A DNA stretch of 64,000 nt from Streptomyces sp. TSRI0281 (GCF_001905125.1 NZ_LWLE01000009.1:1-64000), one strand, 5' to 3'; numbered from the stretch's first letter, positions 27,656 to 37,506 are shown. Numbers and translations: made by a program. The notes: generated from the letters alone by a model not told the origin.

Positions 27656-28620
27656 TCAAGAGCGATTCCTGGGCGCGTGCTTGATCAGTTTGTTGAGGTT
27701 GTGGACCGTGCCGAGGAGATTGATCTCGGTGTCCACCGCACGGTGGCCGCGGTAGTTGAGGCGCCGCCCGGACCGCTGGAAGAGCTGGGCGAACCCCGGC
27801 TCGACCAGGGCGCTTCGCTGTCGGTACTGAGCCCGACCTGTTGGGGTGGCGAGGCGATCCGCCATGTCCTGCTGGCCGGCAGGGCCGGCTGACGTTTCGC
27901 GGGGAAACCTGCCTGGTCGGCATCGCTGGTGACCGAGACGAGTAGCGGAAGGTCCGCGAGGACTTTGAAGGCTGTGGCCGAGGCGTACCCGCTGTCGGCG
28001 AGCCAGGGCCGGATATCGCCGGGGAGCCCGGCGGCCTTGTGGTCGCGCTGTGTCGTCTTCACCATCGGCAGGAGGCCGTTCTGTCCGAGGGATTGTTGTG
28101 CGCTTCGATGGCCAGCATGAACTGGCGGCGAGCGCACACGATCTGGATGTTGTATCCCTGCAGGTGCCGTCGCGTTTACCCGGAGCCCGCCGGGAATCGG
28201 GATCGGTCAGGCAGGCAGGCACGGGACTCCGGGGAGGGTGCCGGTCGGGGTGTGCGGGCCCGCTCCAGCCAGTCGCCTTCGCTGGCGAACGAGGAGGGTC
28301 TTGTGCTCCGCCGGGACCGGCGGCGGGCCGTTCGCTCCGCGACGTCCTGCGGCCCGGTCCTCCCGGGCGCGGAGCTCGTACTTCTTCAGCTTCTCCCGGT
28401 GATCCTTGGTCTCAGCGGCCAGACGCTTCTCCGCCCGGGCCACCATCCGCTCAGCAGCTTCGACCTTGATCCGGATCTCGGTGGGTGACGGCAGGGCTCG
28501 TTCATACAGCCTGTCCCTGGCCGAGTTGGCCCTGGTGAGCCGGTCGCACAGCCGGGACAGGCGAGACCAGTTGTCGCACGCGTCGTCCTCACCGTCGCCC
28601 TGGGGCGCCGTGCCGTCGGC
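27656..28620 (-). mobile_element. Decayed IS1182-type transposase
   Basis: From right to left, the minus strand shows a charged helical segment (AERMVARAEKRLAAETKDHR, PPPVPAEHKTLLVRQRRRLA), the DPDSR motif with its following GYN (TDPDSRRAPGKRDG), DIRPWLADSGYASA, and a C-terminus LVEPGFAQLFQRSGRRLNYR, GHRAVDTEINLLGTVHNLNK. These are IS1182-family landmarks in the right order, spread over three frames by several shifts. Confidence 0.7.
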
Positions 28621-28744
28621 CTCGCAATGGCCCGGGGCGGGCCGAAGCGGCGGATACCCGACGGGCGCCGGTCCGCCCGGACGGTGAGCTGCCCAGGCGA
28701 CGCGACGAACAAGATACAGGTCTGAACGGGTTGCACCGATATGA

Positions 28745-29400
28745 CCGTTAGGCCGGGTCGCCACCGTTGTTGATCCAGGCGTCGACGGATCCGTCCTGGT
28801 GGAGCAGGAGGTAGTCGTCCCGGCCGTCCCCGTCCATATCGGCGAAGCCACCGGAGCGACGCTCCCGGGCACGGTGCCGGAGGCCACCTGGCCACGGTCG
28901 ATCCACGCCGGCCCGTCAGATGTGTCGCCGCCCGCGTTGATCCAGGCGCGGACCGCGTTGAACCGGTCGACCACGAGGTAGTCGGCGCGGCGGTCGCAAC
29001 TGAAAGCGGCGAGCTGCGAGTGCCCTTGGCTCCCGCGCCGGAGGCGATCTTGCGCGCTCGCCCCAGCCCGGCTTGCCGTCGGCGTCGCCATCGGCATTGA
29101 TCCAGGCGTGCAGTTCGCCCAGGGGACCGAGTACGAGGTAGTCGTCGCGGCCGTCGCCGTTGATGTCGGCGAACTCGACCCGCTACCCCGGCGGGCCGCC
29201 GAAGCCGGGGGCGATCTCCCCCCGCGGGATCCAGCGTCCCGGCTCGTCACTGCACTCGCCGCCGCCACCGTCGCGGTTGTTGACCCACCCGACGCCGATG
29301 GCCCACTCGGTCTCACGGCTGAAGGCGTCGGTCATCTTCCGATAGCCGGATGCGTTGGGGTGCAGCCCGCCGGGTCGGAGGTCTCCACAACTGTGGTGAC
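28745..29400 (-). pseudogene. Remnant of a secreted SGNH hydrolase with FG-GAP repeats
   Basis: The upstream part reads GGLHPNASGYRKMTDAFSRE, carrying the catalytic-His region of an SGNH/GDSL hydrolase. It is followed in shifting frames by FG-GAP/VCBS repeats: VEFADINGDGRDDYLVL, LGELHAWINADGDADGKPGW, VDRFNAVRAWINAGGDTSDG. Such proteins are secreted lipases or esterases with a beta-propeller end. The N-terminal part with the catalytic serine and signal is absent. Confidence 0.7.
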
Positions 29401-29534
29401 TGGAAGAATTTCTCACCGGGTGGGTGAGGAAAGGTCTCTGGGTCGCTGACAAAGCTTCAGTGCCCTACTGAGAATCGGTGAGGCACTGAAAGGGAGGTGT
29501 TATCCGACCGGGGCCACCAGCCTGATTCGCGGGC

Positions 29535-29706
29535 GAACATATCGTCAGGTTCGGTGTCGTACACATCGTTCTCGGCGGTGATGGCCTCGCACTACGCGAC
29601 GCGCTCGTAGACGACGGTGGTGGTCGGGCAGTCCTCCGCGAGACCCAGCAGCGCCTGCCGCTCGGCGTCGTCCATGACCAGGTCCCAGCGGAGCTTCGTG
29701 CCGCCC
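29535..29706 (-). pseudogene. Unassigned coding scrap
   Basis: A minus frame gives KLRWDLVMDDAERQALLGLA, EDCPTTTVVYERVA before a TAG. The composition looks like true protein but the piece is too short to assign. It has no start of its own. Confidence 0.25.
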
Positions 29707-29721
29707 CAGGTAGCTGAAGGG

Positions 29722-30294
29722 TCAGTGGTCGTCGGTGATGCGGGTGGCGATGCCGTTGCTGATCTTCACCTCGGCGGAGACGCCCTTCCGCGCGGCGGCT
29801 TCCAGCTCCTGCTCGGTGCACTTGGTGGCGGACTGGTCGTTCTCGTCGCCGCAGATGTCACCCGCGCCCCAGATCTCCGTGCCATCGGACGTGAAGAATG
29901 CCTGCTCCTCACCCTTCTGGCCGCTGACCGTGTACTTGCCGGGCGCCAGGTACGACACATTCCCGAACCACGTACCGCTCACGCCCTTGCCCCCCTTACC
30001 CTCGCCGGCCCCGTCGCCGACACTCCCGGGCGTGGATACCGAACCGGGCTTGCCAGTACCGCCGGCATCGCTCCCCGCGGCCGGCGCCTTCGTGCCGGAG
30101 GGGGCCGACGCGTCGGCGTTGCTGTCCGCACCCGATGAGTCCTCAGCCCCGGCAGCCGTCTCCGTCGAAGAGGCGGTGGCCGTTGCGGCCGAGGATGCCT
30201 TGTCGCCCGTGTCGCTCTGGCAGGCCGTCAGCAAAGCGGTTCCAGTGACGAGGGCGGCGGCGAGCAGAACGGAACGAGTACGCAGGGAGGCCAT
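29722..30294 (-). CDS. Lipoprotein
   Basis: 190 residues. A signal peptide with lipobox (LLTAC, Cys about residue 25) directs it to the outer face of the cytoplasmic membrane. An Ala/Ser/Thr/Gly-rich linker (about 30-100) leads to a folded C-terminal domain (GTWFGNVSYLAPGKYTVSGQ, FFTSDGTEIWGAGDICGD) with two cysteines that could pair. Similar beta-rich domains occur in small actinobacterial lipoproteins. No function known. Monocistronic, in a decayed neighbourhood. Confidence 0.75.
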   Translation of the reverse strand: MASLRTRSVLLAAALVTGTALLTACQSDTGDKASSAATATASSTETAAGAEDSSGADSNADASAPSGTKAPAAGSDAGGTGKPGSVSTPGSVGDGAGEGKGGKGVSGTWFGNVSYLAPGKYTVSGQKGEEQAFFTSDGTEIWGAGDICGDENDQSATKCTEQELEAAARKGVSAEVKISNGIATRITDDH

Positions 30295-30539
30295 GAGGGC
30301 GGTCCTTCGAAGAGTTGGAACAGCTGACGTCTGTGAACTGCTTGTTCATGCACCATGCACCACGTCGTACACCGAGAACGGGATGTCCTTGATCCACGAC
30401 GTTCCTGTGACCATTCACGGACACGACGAAGGATCGCCGTCCGGAAAGCGATACCTTCGTCCGCCGCTCGCCGGACGGTACGGCAGCGAGACGATCTGCC
30501 GCGACCGTGCCGGCGCCTCCGCTTCGGCCGCCTCCGCCG

Positions 30540-30931
30540 CAGCTCCCGACGCGATCCAGATCGCAAATCGGCGGCATGTCCGACAGAGCCGGGCGTAGCT
30601 CCTCCGAAGGGATGGCCCCATCAGTACCGAGCTGCGGGTTCACAGCTGGGGCGCTCGGGACCGGGACCTTCACCACCGGCGCCGACACCGTTTGTGTGTC
30701 CTGCGGGCCAGGCGCGAACACGCCCTCGATCACCACGGGAGCTGCCAGAGCCTCAGCCAGTTCCGCACGCGCGATCACCCGACCCTCCAGCACCATCTCC
30801 GCCATACCCAGCTCGGCCAGAACCCGGTCCGCTTCCACCCGGAGTTCCCCCCACCCGCACCCGCACCCGGGCCACCGTCTCCCGCCCTCCAGCAAACCCA
30901 TCACCGAAGCCACCGGCCACCTCCACGCCAT
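30540..30931 (-). CDS. Possible fragment of a coiled-coil hypothetical protein
   Basis: A minus frame from 30931 contains a helical segment VEADRVLAELGMAEMVLEGR, VIARAELAEALAAPVVIEG, followed by a Pro/Val-rich stretch. It recalls short Streptomyces proteins found beside transposases (coiled coil plus linker), but the C-terminal domain expected there is not seen. It may be truncated near 30545. Low confidence. Confidence 0.3.
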
Positions 30932-31435
30932 CCAGGACGAACAGAACGCCCCACCCTTCCCTCAACCGTGCGGAAACTATGCCTGACCAGCGGAAACCTG
31001 CGAATCACATCTGATAAGACAACGGCTTCTGAGAATCCTCAGGTTTCCACCTCCGACAGGAAGTCAGCAGAGCTTGCACACGCTCAACGTGAGGCTTCCG
31101 TCGGCGGGGCGCGGGAGATCCACTCATCCAGGTGACCCCCTCTCGCCGGCCGCCACGGAGCGGAGGCGTGTGCGCGGCGGTTTTGTCTGCCCGCGTCTGC
31201 AGCCGCTGGAGAAGGCTTCTGAGGTCAATCTGAAGTGGCTGGCTACCGCAACCTCCGCGACCAAGGACGCGCCGGTCTGCTGGCTTCGCTGCTTGGGGTT
31301 CTCGGTGAACTGGGCGAACGGCGCGGGCCCGGCGCCGCGGCGTGCCTGTCACAACTTACGTGCAGACCGAACCGCTTCCGGATCGGACACGTGATCACCA
31401 GTGACACATTTATGCCGCACCTCCTGAGGACATTC

Positions 31436-32089
31436 ATGACGCCCAGATGGCCGCTTATCACCACGATCACCGTATTGACCGTCGCGTTGGCCTTCGTCGT
31501 CGTCCAACTGGTGCGTGGCCAGGACTCCGGGACGGCGCAGGCAGGGGCGAAACCGGCCGCGTCGAGCCCCGGCGTGCCGAGAGGGCCGGAATCCACGTCG
31601 GCGACGCCCGAGAAGCACGTCGGCAAGGACAAGAGCCCGGTGCCCTCCGAGGTCCCCAGCACGGGGACCACGAGGCACACCTCACCGACGGGGCAGACGA
31701 CCGCCCAGGCCGAGCTCCCGGAAGACGCCGCGGACGAGGCCCCTACGACGGCCCCGGCGCCCGTCGTCATCGAGCCGGTCGCGAAGCTGCACGCCGCCAC
31801 GTCCTGGAAGTCCGGCCGGCTGCAGCTGGGCATGCAGGCCGACGGCAACCTCGTGCTTTTCGACCGGAAGGAGAAGCGGGTGCTCTGGGCTGCCGGCACC
31901 TCCGGCAAGGACAATATGGCGGCCTTCCAGGATGACGGCAATCTCGTCGTCTACACCGCTGCTGGTCGAGCGATATGGGCGTCGAACCCCGTCGGCTTCA
32001 CCAATGCCACCCTGGTTATCCGGCCCGACGGCAACGTCGTCATCATGGCCGGTGGGAAGCAGGTGTGGGCCACGAACACGCACATCTGA
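31436..32089 (+). CDS. Membrane-anchored bulb-type (B-)lectin protein
   Basis: 217 residues from ATG 31436, which has GAGGA five bases upstream. An N-terminal membrane segment (ITTITVLTVALAFVVVQLV) is followed by a Ser/Pro/Thr-rich linker. The C-terminal about 110 residues are a mannose-binding B-lectin domain with its three Q/R-x-D-G-N-x-V motifs: MQADGNLVLF, FQDDGNLVVY, IRPDGNVVIM. Probably binds carbohydrate at the cell surface. No neighbouring partner gene. Confidence 0.8.
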   Translation: MTPRWPLITTITVLTVALAFVVVQLVRGQDSGTAQAGAKPAASSPGVPRGPESTSATPEKHVGKDKSPVPSEVPSTGTTRHTSPTGQTTAQAELPEDAADEAPTTAPAPVVIEPVAKLHAATSWKSGRLQLGMQADGNLVLFDRKEKRVLWAAGTSGKDNMAAFQDDGNLVVYTAAGRAIWASNPVGFTNATLVIRPDGNVVIMAGGKQVWATNTHI

Positions 32090-32275
32090 CGCTGGCTCTG
32101 TCGATGGCGAAGAGCAGCTGGGCGGTGGCCGGCGAGACGCCGTCGGCCGCCCGTCCGGCGCTCGGGGAAAGGCGCTGGCTACGTACGCAGGCGGCAGCCG
32201 GTACCGTTCCGTTGCCGGGTGCCAGCGGTGCCTCCGCTCTCCTCTACAACGACATCCCGGCCGCGGCAGGTGCCT

Positions 32276-32665
32276 CCCGCGGCGTTGCCGGATCCGCAGT
32301 TCAGCACGCCGCGTGTGCTGGGCGTGGACGACTTCGCGATCCGCCGCGGGCAGACCTACTCCACCGTCTTGACCTGCGTGGAAGCCCATCGCGTGGTCGA
32401 AGTGCTCCCGACGCGTGAAGCCGGGCCGCTGGCCGCGTGGCTGATCCGTCACCCCGGCGTGGAGATCATCTGCTGAGACCGGGCCGGCGCCTACGCCGAA
32501 GGTGCCGCCGCGGTGCCCCCGATGCCCTGCAGGTCGCTGACCGGTTCCATCTGTAGCAGGGCCTCGGCCGGGCCGTGGAGACCTGCGTCGCCACCCACCG
32601 CGACTGCCTGCGCAGCCCGTCGCCCAGCGGCACACTGCTGGAGGCGATCGGACGTGGTGCCTGGT
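32276..32665 (+). mobile_element. ISL3-type transposase fragment
   Basis: The frame reads RVLGVDDFAIRRGQTYSTVL, PLAAWLIRHPGVEIIC, the DDE segment of ISL3 transposases. An arginine codon has become TGA at 32474. Further on, after a shift, DALQVADRFHL is followed by TAG in place of a Trp and then GLGRAVETCVATHRDCLR. So two stops and a shift interrupt it, and both ends are missing. Confidence 0.75.
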
Positions 32666-32684
32666 GTGTATCTGTTTGGGACGG

Positions 32685-33878
32685 TTATGCGGCGAGGGTG
32701 ACGGTGGGGGTTCTGGATTCGTAGAAGGTGCCGTCGCGGAGCATCGCGAAGAGGACGCTGATGCGTTGGCGGGCGAGCCGGAGGAGGGCTTGGGTGTGGG
32801 TTTTGCCGCGGGCTCTTTGCCGGTCGTAGTAGGTGCGGGAGGCCGGGTCGGCGTTCATGCAGGCGAAGGCGGAGAGGAACATGGCGCGTTTGAGCTGCCG
32901 GTTTCCGCCGCGTGGTGCGTGTTCGCCGTGGATCGAGGTTCCCGAGGACCTGGTGTGGGGGCGAGGCCGGCGTAGGAGGCGAGGTGGGCGGCGCTGGGGA
33001 AGCCGGTGCCGTCGCCGGCGGTGACCAGCAGGACGGCGGCGGTCCTGACGCCGACTCCCGGCATCGAGGTCAGGACCGAATGAAGAGGGTGGGCCTCCAG
33101 CAGGCCACTGATCCGGGCCTCCAGGGCCCGGCGCTGGTCGTGGACCGCTGCGAGCGAGGGGGCCAGGGACGGGATCACGATGTCGAGGGTGCCCGTTCCC
33201 GGGACCACGACGGTCTGCTCGTCCAGGGCGTCGAAGACGTCGTCGATCAGCCGGGCGGCCATGCGCGGGCCTTGGGACGGATCACCTCGACGAGTCTGCG
33301 GCGGCCGGCCTTCCGCAGAGCGGCCGGGGATCCGTATCGCTCGAGGAGCCAGGTGCCAGCCCGGTGGTCCAGCCGCGGTCCCAGGACCCGCTCGAGGCTG
33401 GGGTGGAACTGGGTGAGCAGGCCACGTATCCGGTTGGAGGTTCGGGTGGCTTCCGCCGCGAGGTCCTGGTCGAAGCGGTCAGCACCGTGAGCTCGGCGGT
33501 GATCTCGTCGGTCAGCTGAAGCGAGCGCAGGGTGTGGGGCATGGTGCGGGCCGCGTCCGCGTTGACCGCCGCGTCCTTCGCGTCCGTTTTCGCCTCGCCC
33601 GGGTAGAGGTCGGCGATCCGTCGCATCGCGAGTCCGGGCAGGTAGGCGACCTCGCAGCCCGCGTCGCGGGCCACGGTCAGCGGCAGAGCGCCGATGGACG
33701 CGGGCTGGTCGACGATCACCAGGACGGTGCCGAACTTGGCTTTGAGCTTGTCGAGGACGGCCCGCAGTTTCGGTTCGCTGTTGGGCATCGGCTTGTCGAA
33801 GACCTTCTTCCAGGCCGGAGTCAGCCCGTGGCCGTGGTGAGCGGTCTTGCCTACGTCCATCCCGAGGAAGACACCCAC
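32685..33878 (-). mobile_element. IS110-family transposase, three lesions
   Basis: Nearly full length in pieces: GMDVGKTAHHGHG with the first Asp, VLVIVDQPASIGA, GEAKTDAKDAAVNADAARTM (DxxD), then FDQDLAAEATRTSNRIRGLL, MAARLIDDVFDALDEQ, TSMPGVGVRTAAVLLVTAGD, and FLSAFACMNADPASRTYYDR. Frame changes: one base missing near 33478, an extra GC dinucleotide near 33262, and one base missing near 32957. It differs from the first IS110 (25818) and was inserted separately. GTG 33878 is the likely start. Confidence 0.85.
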
Positions 33879-34027
33879 GCCTTCGAGTCGAACGTCGCAC
33901 CCTCTCCGGGTCGTTGACCGTGCCGGCTTCGGCAACGGCACCGTGCTCGCGCATCCACGTTATGCAGACCTGCCGCCCACGTCTCTGCCCGGCATCGCGC
34001 CGGACCGGGCGGTGGCCGGGTCTCTCA

Positions 34028-34427
34028 TCAGCGTCTCCGACGGCACCCCACAGGCCCGGCGACACCCCCCCAGGTCATGTCTTCGACAGAGGGGACGCAG
34101 CCATACCGGGCCCCGGAGGCCAGCGGCCCCATTGCAGGACCGCGAAGAACATAACGGGGGTGGTCCGTGGCGATGTTCGAGAGGACGTAGATGCCGCCGG
34201 CGTTGTCGGAGACGCTGGCGGCGGTGACCAGCACGGCCAGGAGGAGGCCGAGTGGGTCGACGCCGATGTGCCTTTTGCGGCCTGCGATCTTCTTGCCTGC
34301 GTCGATGCCCCGGCCGGCTGCGGGGACGTGGGCTGAGGTCCTGATGCTCTGGGCGTCGAGGACGCAGGCGCTGGGCCCGGCCGGCCTTCGTCTTCCCGGA
34401 CCAGTCGCCGGAGGAGACCAGATCATC
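34028..34427 (-). mobile_element. IS5-type transposase fragment at the cluster edge
   Basis: The minus strand reads ACVLDAQSIRTSAHVPAAGR, GIDAGKKIAGRKRHIGVDPL, GLLLAVLVTAASVSDNAGG, the first half of the DDE domain of an IS5-family transposase. The sequence ends within a few bases of the stop codon of the thioesterase gene (34423), marking a sharp boundary between the decayed region and the biosynthetic cluster. Confidence 0.8.
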
Positions 34428-35160
34428 GACCGGCGGCGAGCATCTTGAGGAGTTGGGCGGGCGCGTCCATGAAGTCGTAGTGGCCGCCCTCGACGACGCG
34501 GATCTCGACCGAGTCGGCGTAGCGGCGCCAGCCCTGGAGGTCCGCCAGGCCCACGTCGGTGTCCTGGCTCCAGTGCAGGACGGTGATCGGACAGTCGATC
34601 CGGGCGGGTTCGGTACGCCGGTAGGCGCCGGCGGCGGCGTGGTCGCGCAGCAGCACGAACATGCCCATGTCGATCATGTCGGGGCGGGGTTCGATGCCCC
34701 GGCTGCGCAGGAACGTGGCGAGTTCGGCGCGCAGTTCGTCCTCGCCCAGGGTGAGCATCCGGTCGCGGGCGGCCTCGTGCGGGGCGGGCTGGCCGGACAC
34801 GAACAGCCGCTGGGGGGTGGGCAGGCCGGCGGCGGCCAGGCTCAGCACGCTCTCGTAGGCGGGCAGGGCGCCCGAGCAGTGCCCGAAGAACGCGAACGGT
34901 GTGTCGAGCAGCGGGGTGAGGGCTTCGACGAGTTGGTCGGCGAGGTTCTCGTAGCTGGCGTAGTGGGGGTGGGCGAGGCGGTTCTCGCGGCCGGGGAACT
35001 GCACCGGGCAGATCTCGGCGTCGCCGGCCGTGGCGGGCCAGGCGCTGAACGCGGAGGCGCCGGAGCCGGAGAAGGGGAAGCAGAACAGGCGGGCGGCGGG
35101 CGTACCGGCGGCGGGGGGCCGGACGAACCACGGCGAGGCGAGGGCGGGTCCGGACGTCAT
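34423..35160 (-). CDS. Type II thioesterase (coupled to P450)
   Basis: 245 residues, alpha/beta-hydrolase thioesterase of the NRPS/PKS editing type. FCFPFSGSGASAFSAW is the N-terminal motif, the nucleophile elbow is GHCSGA (about residue 88), and the catalytic His is in EGGHYDF near residue 225. It frees or edits acyl groups on carrier proteins. ATG 35160 overlaps the P450 stop by four bases (ATGA), the third gene of a coupled PCP-P450-TE operon, so its substrate is probably the hydroxylated aminoacyl-PCP made just upstream (inference). Confidence 0.9.
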   Translation of the reverse strand: MTSGPALASPWFVRPPAAGTPAARLFCFPFSGSGASAFSAWPATAGDAEICPVQFPGRENRLAHPHYASYENLADQLVEALTPLLDTPFAFFGHCSGALPAYESVLSLAAAGLPTPQRLFVSGQPAPHEAARDRMLTLGEDELRAELATFLRSRGIEPRPDMIDMGMFVLLRDHAAAGAYRRTEPARIDCPITVLHWSQDTDVGLADLQGWRRYADSVEIRVVEGGHYDFMDAPAQLLKMLAAGR

Positions 35161-36407
35161 GAGATAAGCCGTTTCTGGGCGGCGATGGGCAGGTGGGTCA
35201 TGCCGGCGATGAAGTAGGAGCGCAGGTGCTCCGGTTCGCCGGCCAGGTCGAGGGAGTCGAACCGGTGAAGAAGTTCCTCGAAGAAGACGCGCAGGGTCAG
35301 GCGGGCCAGTGGGGCGCCGATGCAGAAGTGCGGGCCGAATCCGAAGGCGACCTGGCGCTTGGCGTTGGGGCGGGTGATGTCGAAGGTGTGCGGGTCGGCG
35401 AACTGGGCGGCGTCCCGGTTGGCCGAGCCGATCCACGCGACGACCGCCGCGCCGGCCGGGATGACGCCGCCCGCGACGGGGACGTCGGTCGCGGCGTAGC
35501 GCATGAAGTTGCAGGCGGCCGAGGTCCAGCGCAGCCCTTCCTCGACCAGGTTGGGGATCAGGGTCGGGTCGGCCTGGGCCTTGCCGAACTGTTCGGGCCG
35601 CTCGATGAGGGCCTGCACGGTGCCGGAGACGGTGTGCGGGGTCGTCACGTTGGCGCCCAGCAGGATGCTGTAGCCGTCGAGGGCGATCTCCTGGTCGCTC
35701 AGCGGTGCCCCGCCGGGGCGCACGCTCATCAGGTGCTGGAGCAGGCTGTCGTCCTCGGCTCCGGAGTCGCGGCGGTCCTTGACCCACTCGGTGACGTATC
35801 CGACGAGTTCGTGGTGGGAGATTGCCAGGGTGGCGGCTTCGCTGCCGAGCTGGAAGTGCGGGTCGGAGGGGGCCGCCACCATGGCGGTGAGCTGGACGAG
35901 TTCTTCCCAGTCCTTCTCGGGGATGCCCAGCAGCGGGCCGGTGACGATCGCCGGGAGGAGCAGGGCCTTCTCGGCCAGGTCGAACACCTCGCCGTCCAGG
36001 GCCGGCTCCAGGAAGCGGGTCACCGACCGGCGGATGGAGTCCTCCCAGGACTTGACCGCGCGGGCGGTGAGCTTGGAGCCCAGCGGCCTGCGGACCTCGG
36101 TGTGCCGGGGCGGGTCGGTGGAGGTGAGCAGCACACCGGCGGCGACGTCGTCCTGGCCGAGGTGGGTGGGCACGGTGCCGCGTTCGGAGGTGAACTCGCG
36201 GTGGTCGCCCAGGACGCGGCACACATCCTCGTAGCGGGTGACCGACCAGAACTCGCGTCCGTCGGGCAGGACCTGGTGGTGCAGGGGTGCCTTGGCGCGC
36301 ATGACGTCCCAGACGGGGTGCGGGTCGCCCGTGCCGTAGAGGTCGAGGTCGAACAGGTCGACGGTGTCGAGGTCGATGTCGCGCGCGGGGCCCGGCGTCA
36401 GTCTCAT
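35157..36407 (-). CDS. Cytochrome P450 acting on a carrier-bound amino acid
   Basis: 416 residues, bacterial class I P450. The heme ligand loop FGFGPHFCIGAPLA (Cys about residue 357), the ExxR pair in VEEGLRW (about 286) and the I-helix ILLGANVTTPHT (about 245) are visible. It is soluble and would need ferredoxin and reductase encoded elsewhere. It overlaps the PCP gene upstream and the TE gene downstream by four bases each, so the three are translationally coupled. That suggests beta-hydroxylation of an aminoacyl-PCP, as for NikQ and NovI (established), here inferred. Confidence 0.9.
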   Translation of the reverse strand: MRLTPGPARDIDLDTVDLFDLDLYGTGDPHPVWDVMRAKAPLHHQVLPDGREFWSVTRYEDVCRVLGDHREFTSERGTVPTHLGQDDVAAGVLLTSTDPPRHTEVRRPLGSKLTARAVKSWEDSIRRSVTRFLEPALDGEVFDLAEKALLLPAIVTGPLLGIPEKDWEELVQLTAMVAAPSDPHFQLGSEAATLAISHHELVGYVTEWVKDRRDSGAEDDSLLQHLMSVRPGGAPLSDQEIALDGYSILLGANVTTPHTVSGTVQALIERPEQFGKAQADPTLIPNLVEEGLRWTSAACNFMRYAATDVPVAGGVIPAGAAVVAWIGSANRDAAQFADPHTFDITRPNAKRQVAFGFGPHFCIGAPLARLTLRVFFEELLHRFDSLDLAGEPEHLRSYFIAGMTHLPIAAQKRLIS

Positions 36408-36718
36408 GTGCCGGACCTCCCCTGCTCGATCAGCCCGGCGACGCGGGCCGGGGTCTGCGCCAGGTAGAACTCGCGGACGGAGAGCTGGACGCCGTAGTCG
36501 AGCGCCACCCGTTCGATGATCTTGATGCCGGTCAGCGAGTTCCCGCCGAGGGCGAAGAAGTCGTCTTCCGCCCCGACCTCGGGGCAGTTGAGGAGTTCCT
36601 TCCACAGCGCGGCGACTTCGTCCACCAGCGGCACCGGGCCGCCCGAGGGCGCGTCATGGCGTTGTGCAGTCTCGTCCTGTCCACCTCGCGGGTGGATCAC
36701 CTGCGGCGCCGATTCCAT
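36404..36718 (-). CDS. Free-standing peptidyl carrier protein
   Basis: 104 residues. The core carrier motif is DDFFALGGNSLTGIKIIER with the phosphopantetheine Ser at about residue 62. There is a roughly 30-residue N-terminal extension. No condensation or adenylation domain is attached; the amino acid must be loaded by a separate A domain, most likely the one at 38597. The ATG has GGAGGAAGG upstream and the stop overlaps the P450 start. Confidence 0.9.
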   Translation of the reverse strand: MESAPQVIHPRGGQDETAQRHDAPSGGPVPLVDEVAALWKELLNCPEVGAEDDFFALGGNSLTGIKIIERVALDYGVQLSVREFYLAQTPARVAGLIEQGRSGT

Positions 36719-36822
36719 GGTCAGTGTTTCCTTCCTCCGCCGATCGGGAGTTCCCGCTCGGTCCCGTGCGCCCTGATATGTTGGGCCGTCATTTTCTGTG
36801 TGGCCGCAGGGGCTTGGTGCGC

Positions 36823-36840
36823 TGTCCCGCCGGCGGGACA
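36823..36840. promoter_or_regulatory. Perfect 18-bp palindrome upstream of the PCP-P450-TE operon
   Basis: TGTCCCGCCGGCGGGACA is fully self-complementary. It lies about 105 bp before the PCP start. Its centre contains CGCCGGCG, the palindrome I recall being reported for LmbU binding in the lincomycin cluster, and an LmbU-family gene is present here at 43219. Confidence 0.55.
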
Positions 36841-36985
36841 CGTCCGCCGGATGGCCGACTGGAGTGTCTCCCGCCGGGGCCCCACACCGGTCCCGGCACC
36901 GGCCACGTCGCCGCCGGCCGGGTGGGGTTGAGCGTGGCCGGGCGGCTTGCACACTGCCACCACACCGACGGGTCCGGTGGGTGCT

Positions 36986-37001
36986 GTCCCGCCGACGGGA
37001 C
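36986..37001. promoter_or_regulatory. Second copy of the palindromic element
   Basis: GTCCCGCCGACGGGAC differs from the core of the copy at 36824 by one base and lies 162 bp further upstream. Both are preceded by GCT. Confidence 0.5.
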
Positions 37002-37059
37002 GGTAACAAGTACGCCCGCGGCGGGCCCTGTTCGGGTACAGGCTTCGTTGACCGGCTGG

Positions 37060-37506
37060 TTAGGTGCGCGTGAACGTGAGGGCGACGCAACGACGTTGAC
37101 GCCTGCCGAGCAGATACGAGGGGCCAGGTGCCGGGTCCTCACCGACACGCGACAGAACGCAGCGGCAGGCTCCTCCCAGGACCGTGACCGTGGACTCGGC
37201 ACCGTTCGGCGCGCTCTCCACGACAGGGAAACCCGCCGACAGGAAGCGGAAGCAGGGGCGCACCCGCAGTTGCAGCCTGCGGCCCAGCTCGACCGCCAGT
37301 TCCTCCGTGCCCGGCCCGCCCGGCACGGAGAGATCGGCGCCCGGTTCCGGACGGGCCGGGCGGGGCAGCTCCAGCAGGGCCGGCAAGGTCGCCGGATCCT
37401 CGGGCCACAGCAGGGCGGGCCCTCGGCCACCGTTGGCCGCCACGCACAGAACCAGCTCTTCGACGAAGGACCGCATCGGCTGGCTCAGAACTCGCCGTCC
37501 AGGCAC
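37060..37506 (-). CDS. Hypothetical protein
   Basis: 148 residues (ATG 37506, or 37476 for a shorter form). No family recognised. It has genome-typical G/C third positions, no signal peptide, a leading segment RSFVEELVLCVAANGGRG and a middle ELAVELGRRLQLRVRPC, with several cysteines. It lies just upstream of the PCP-P450-TE operon on the same strand, with the palindromic elements in between. It may be a small cluster protein or a spurious frame. Confidence 0.4.
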   Translation of the reverse strand: MPGRRVLSQPMRSFVEELVLCVAANGGRGPALLWPEDPATLPALLELPRPARPEPGADLSVPGGPGTEELAVELGRRLQLRVRPCFRFLSAGFPVVESAPNGAESTVTVLGGACRCVLSRVGEDPAPGPSYLLGRRQRRCVALTFTRT

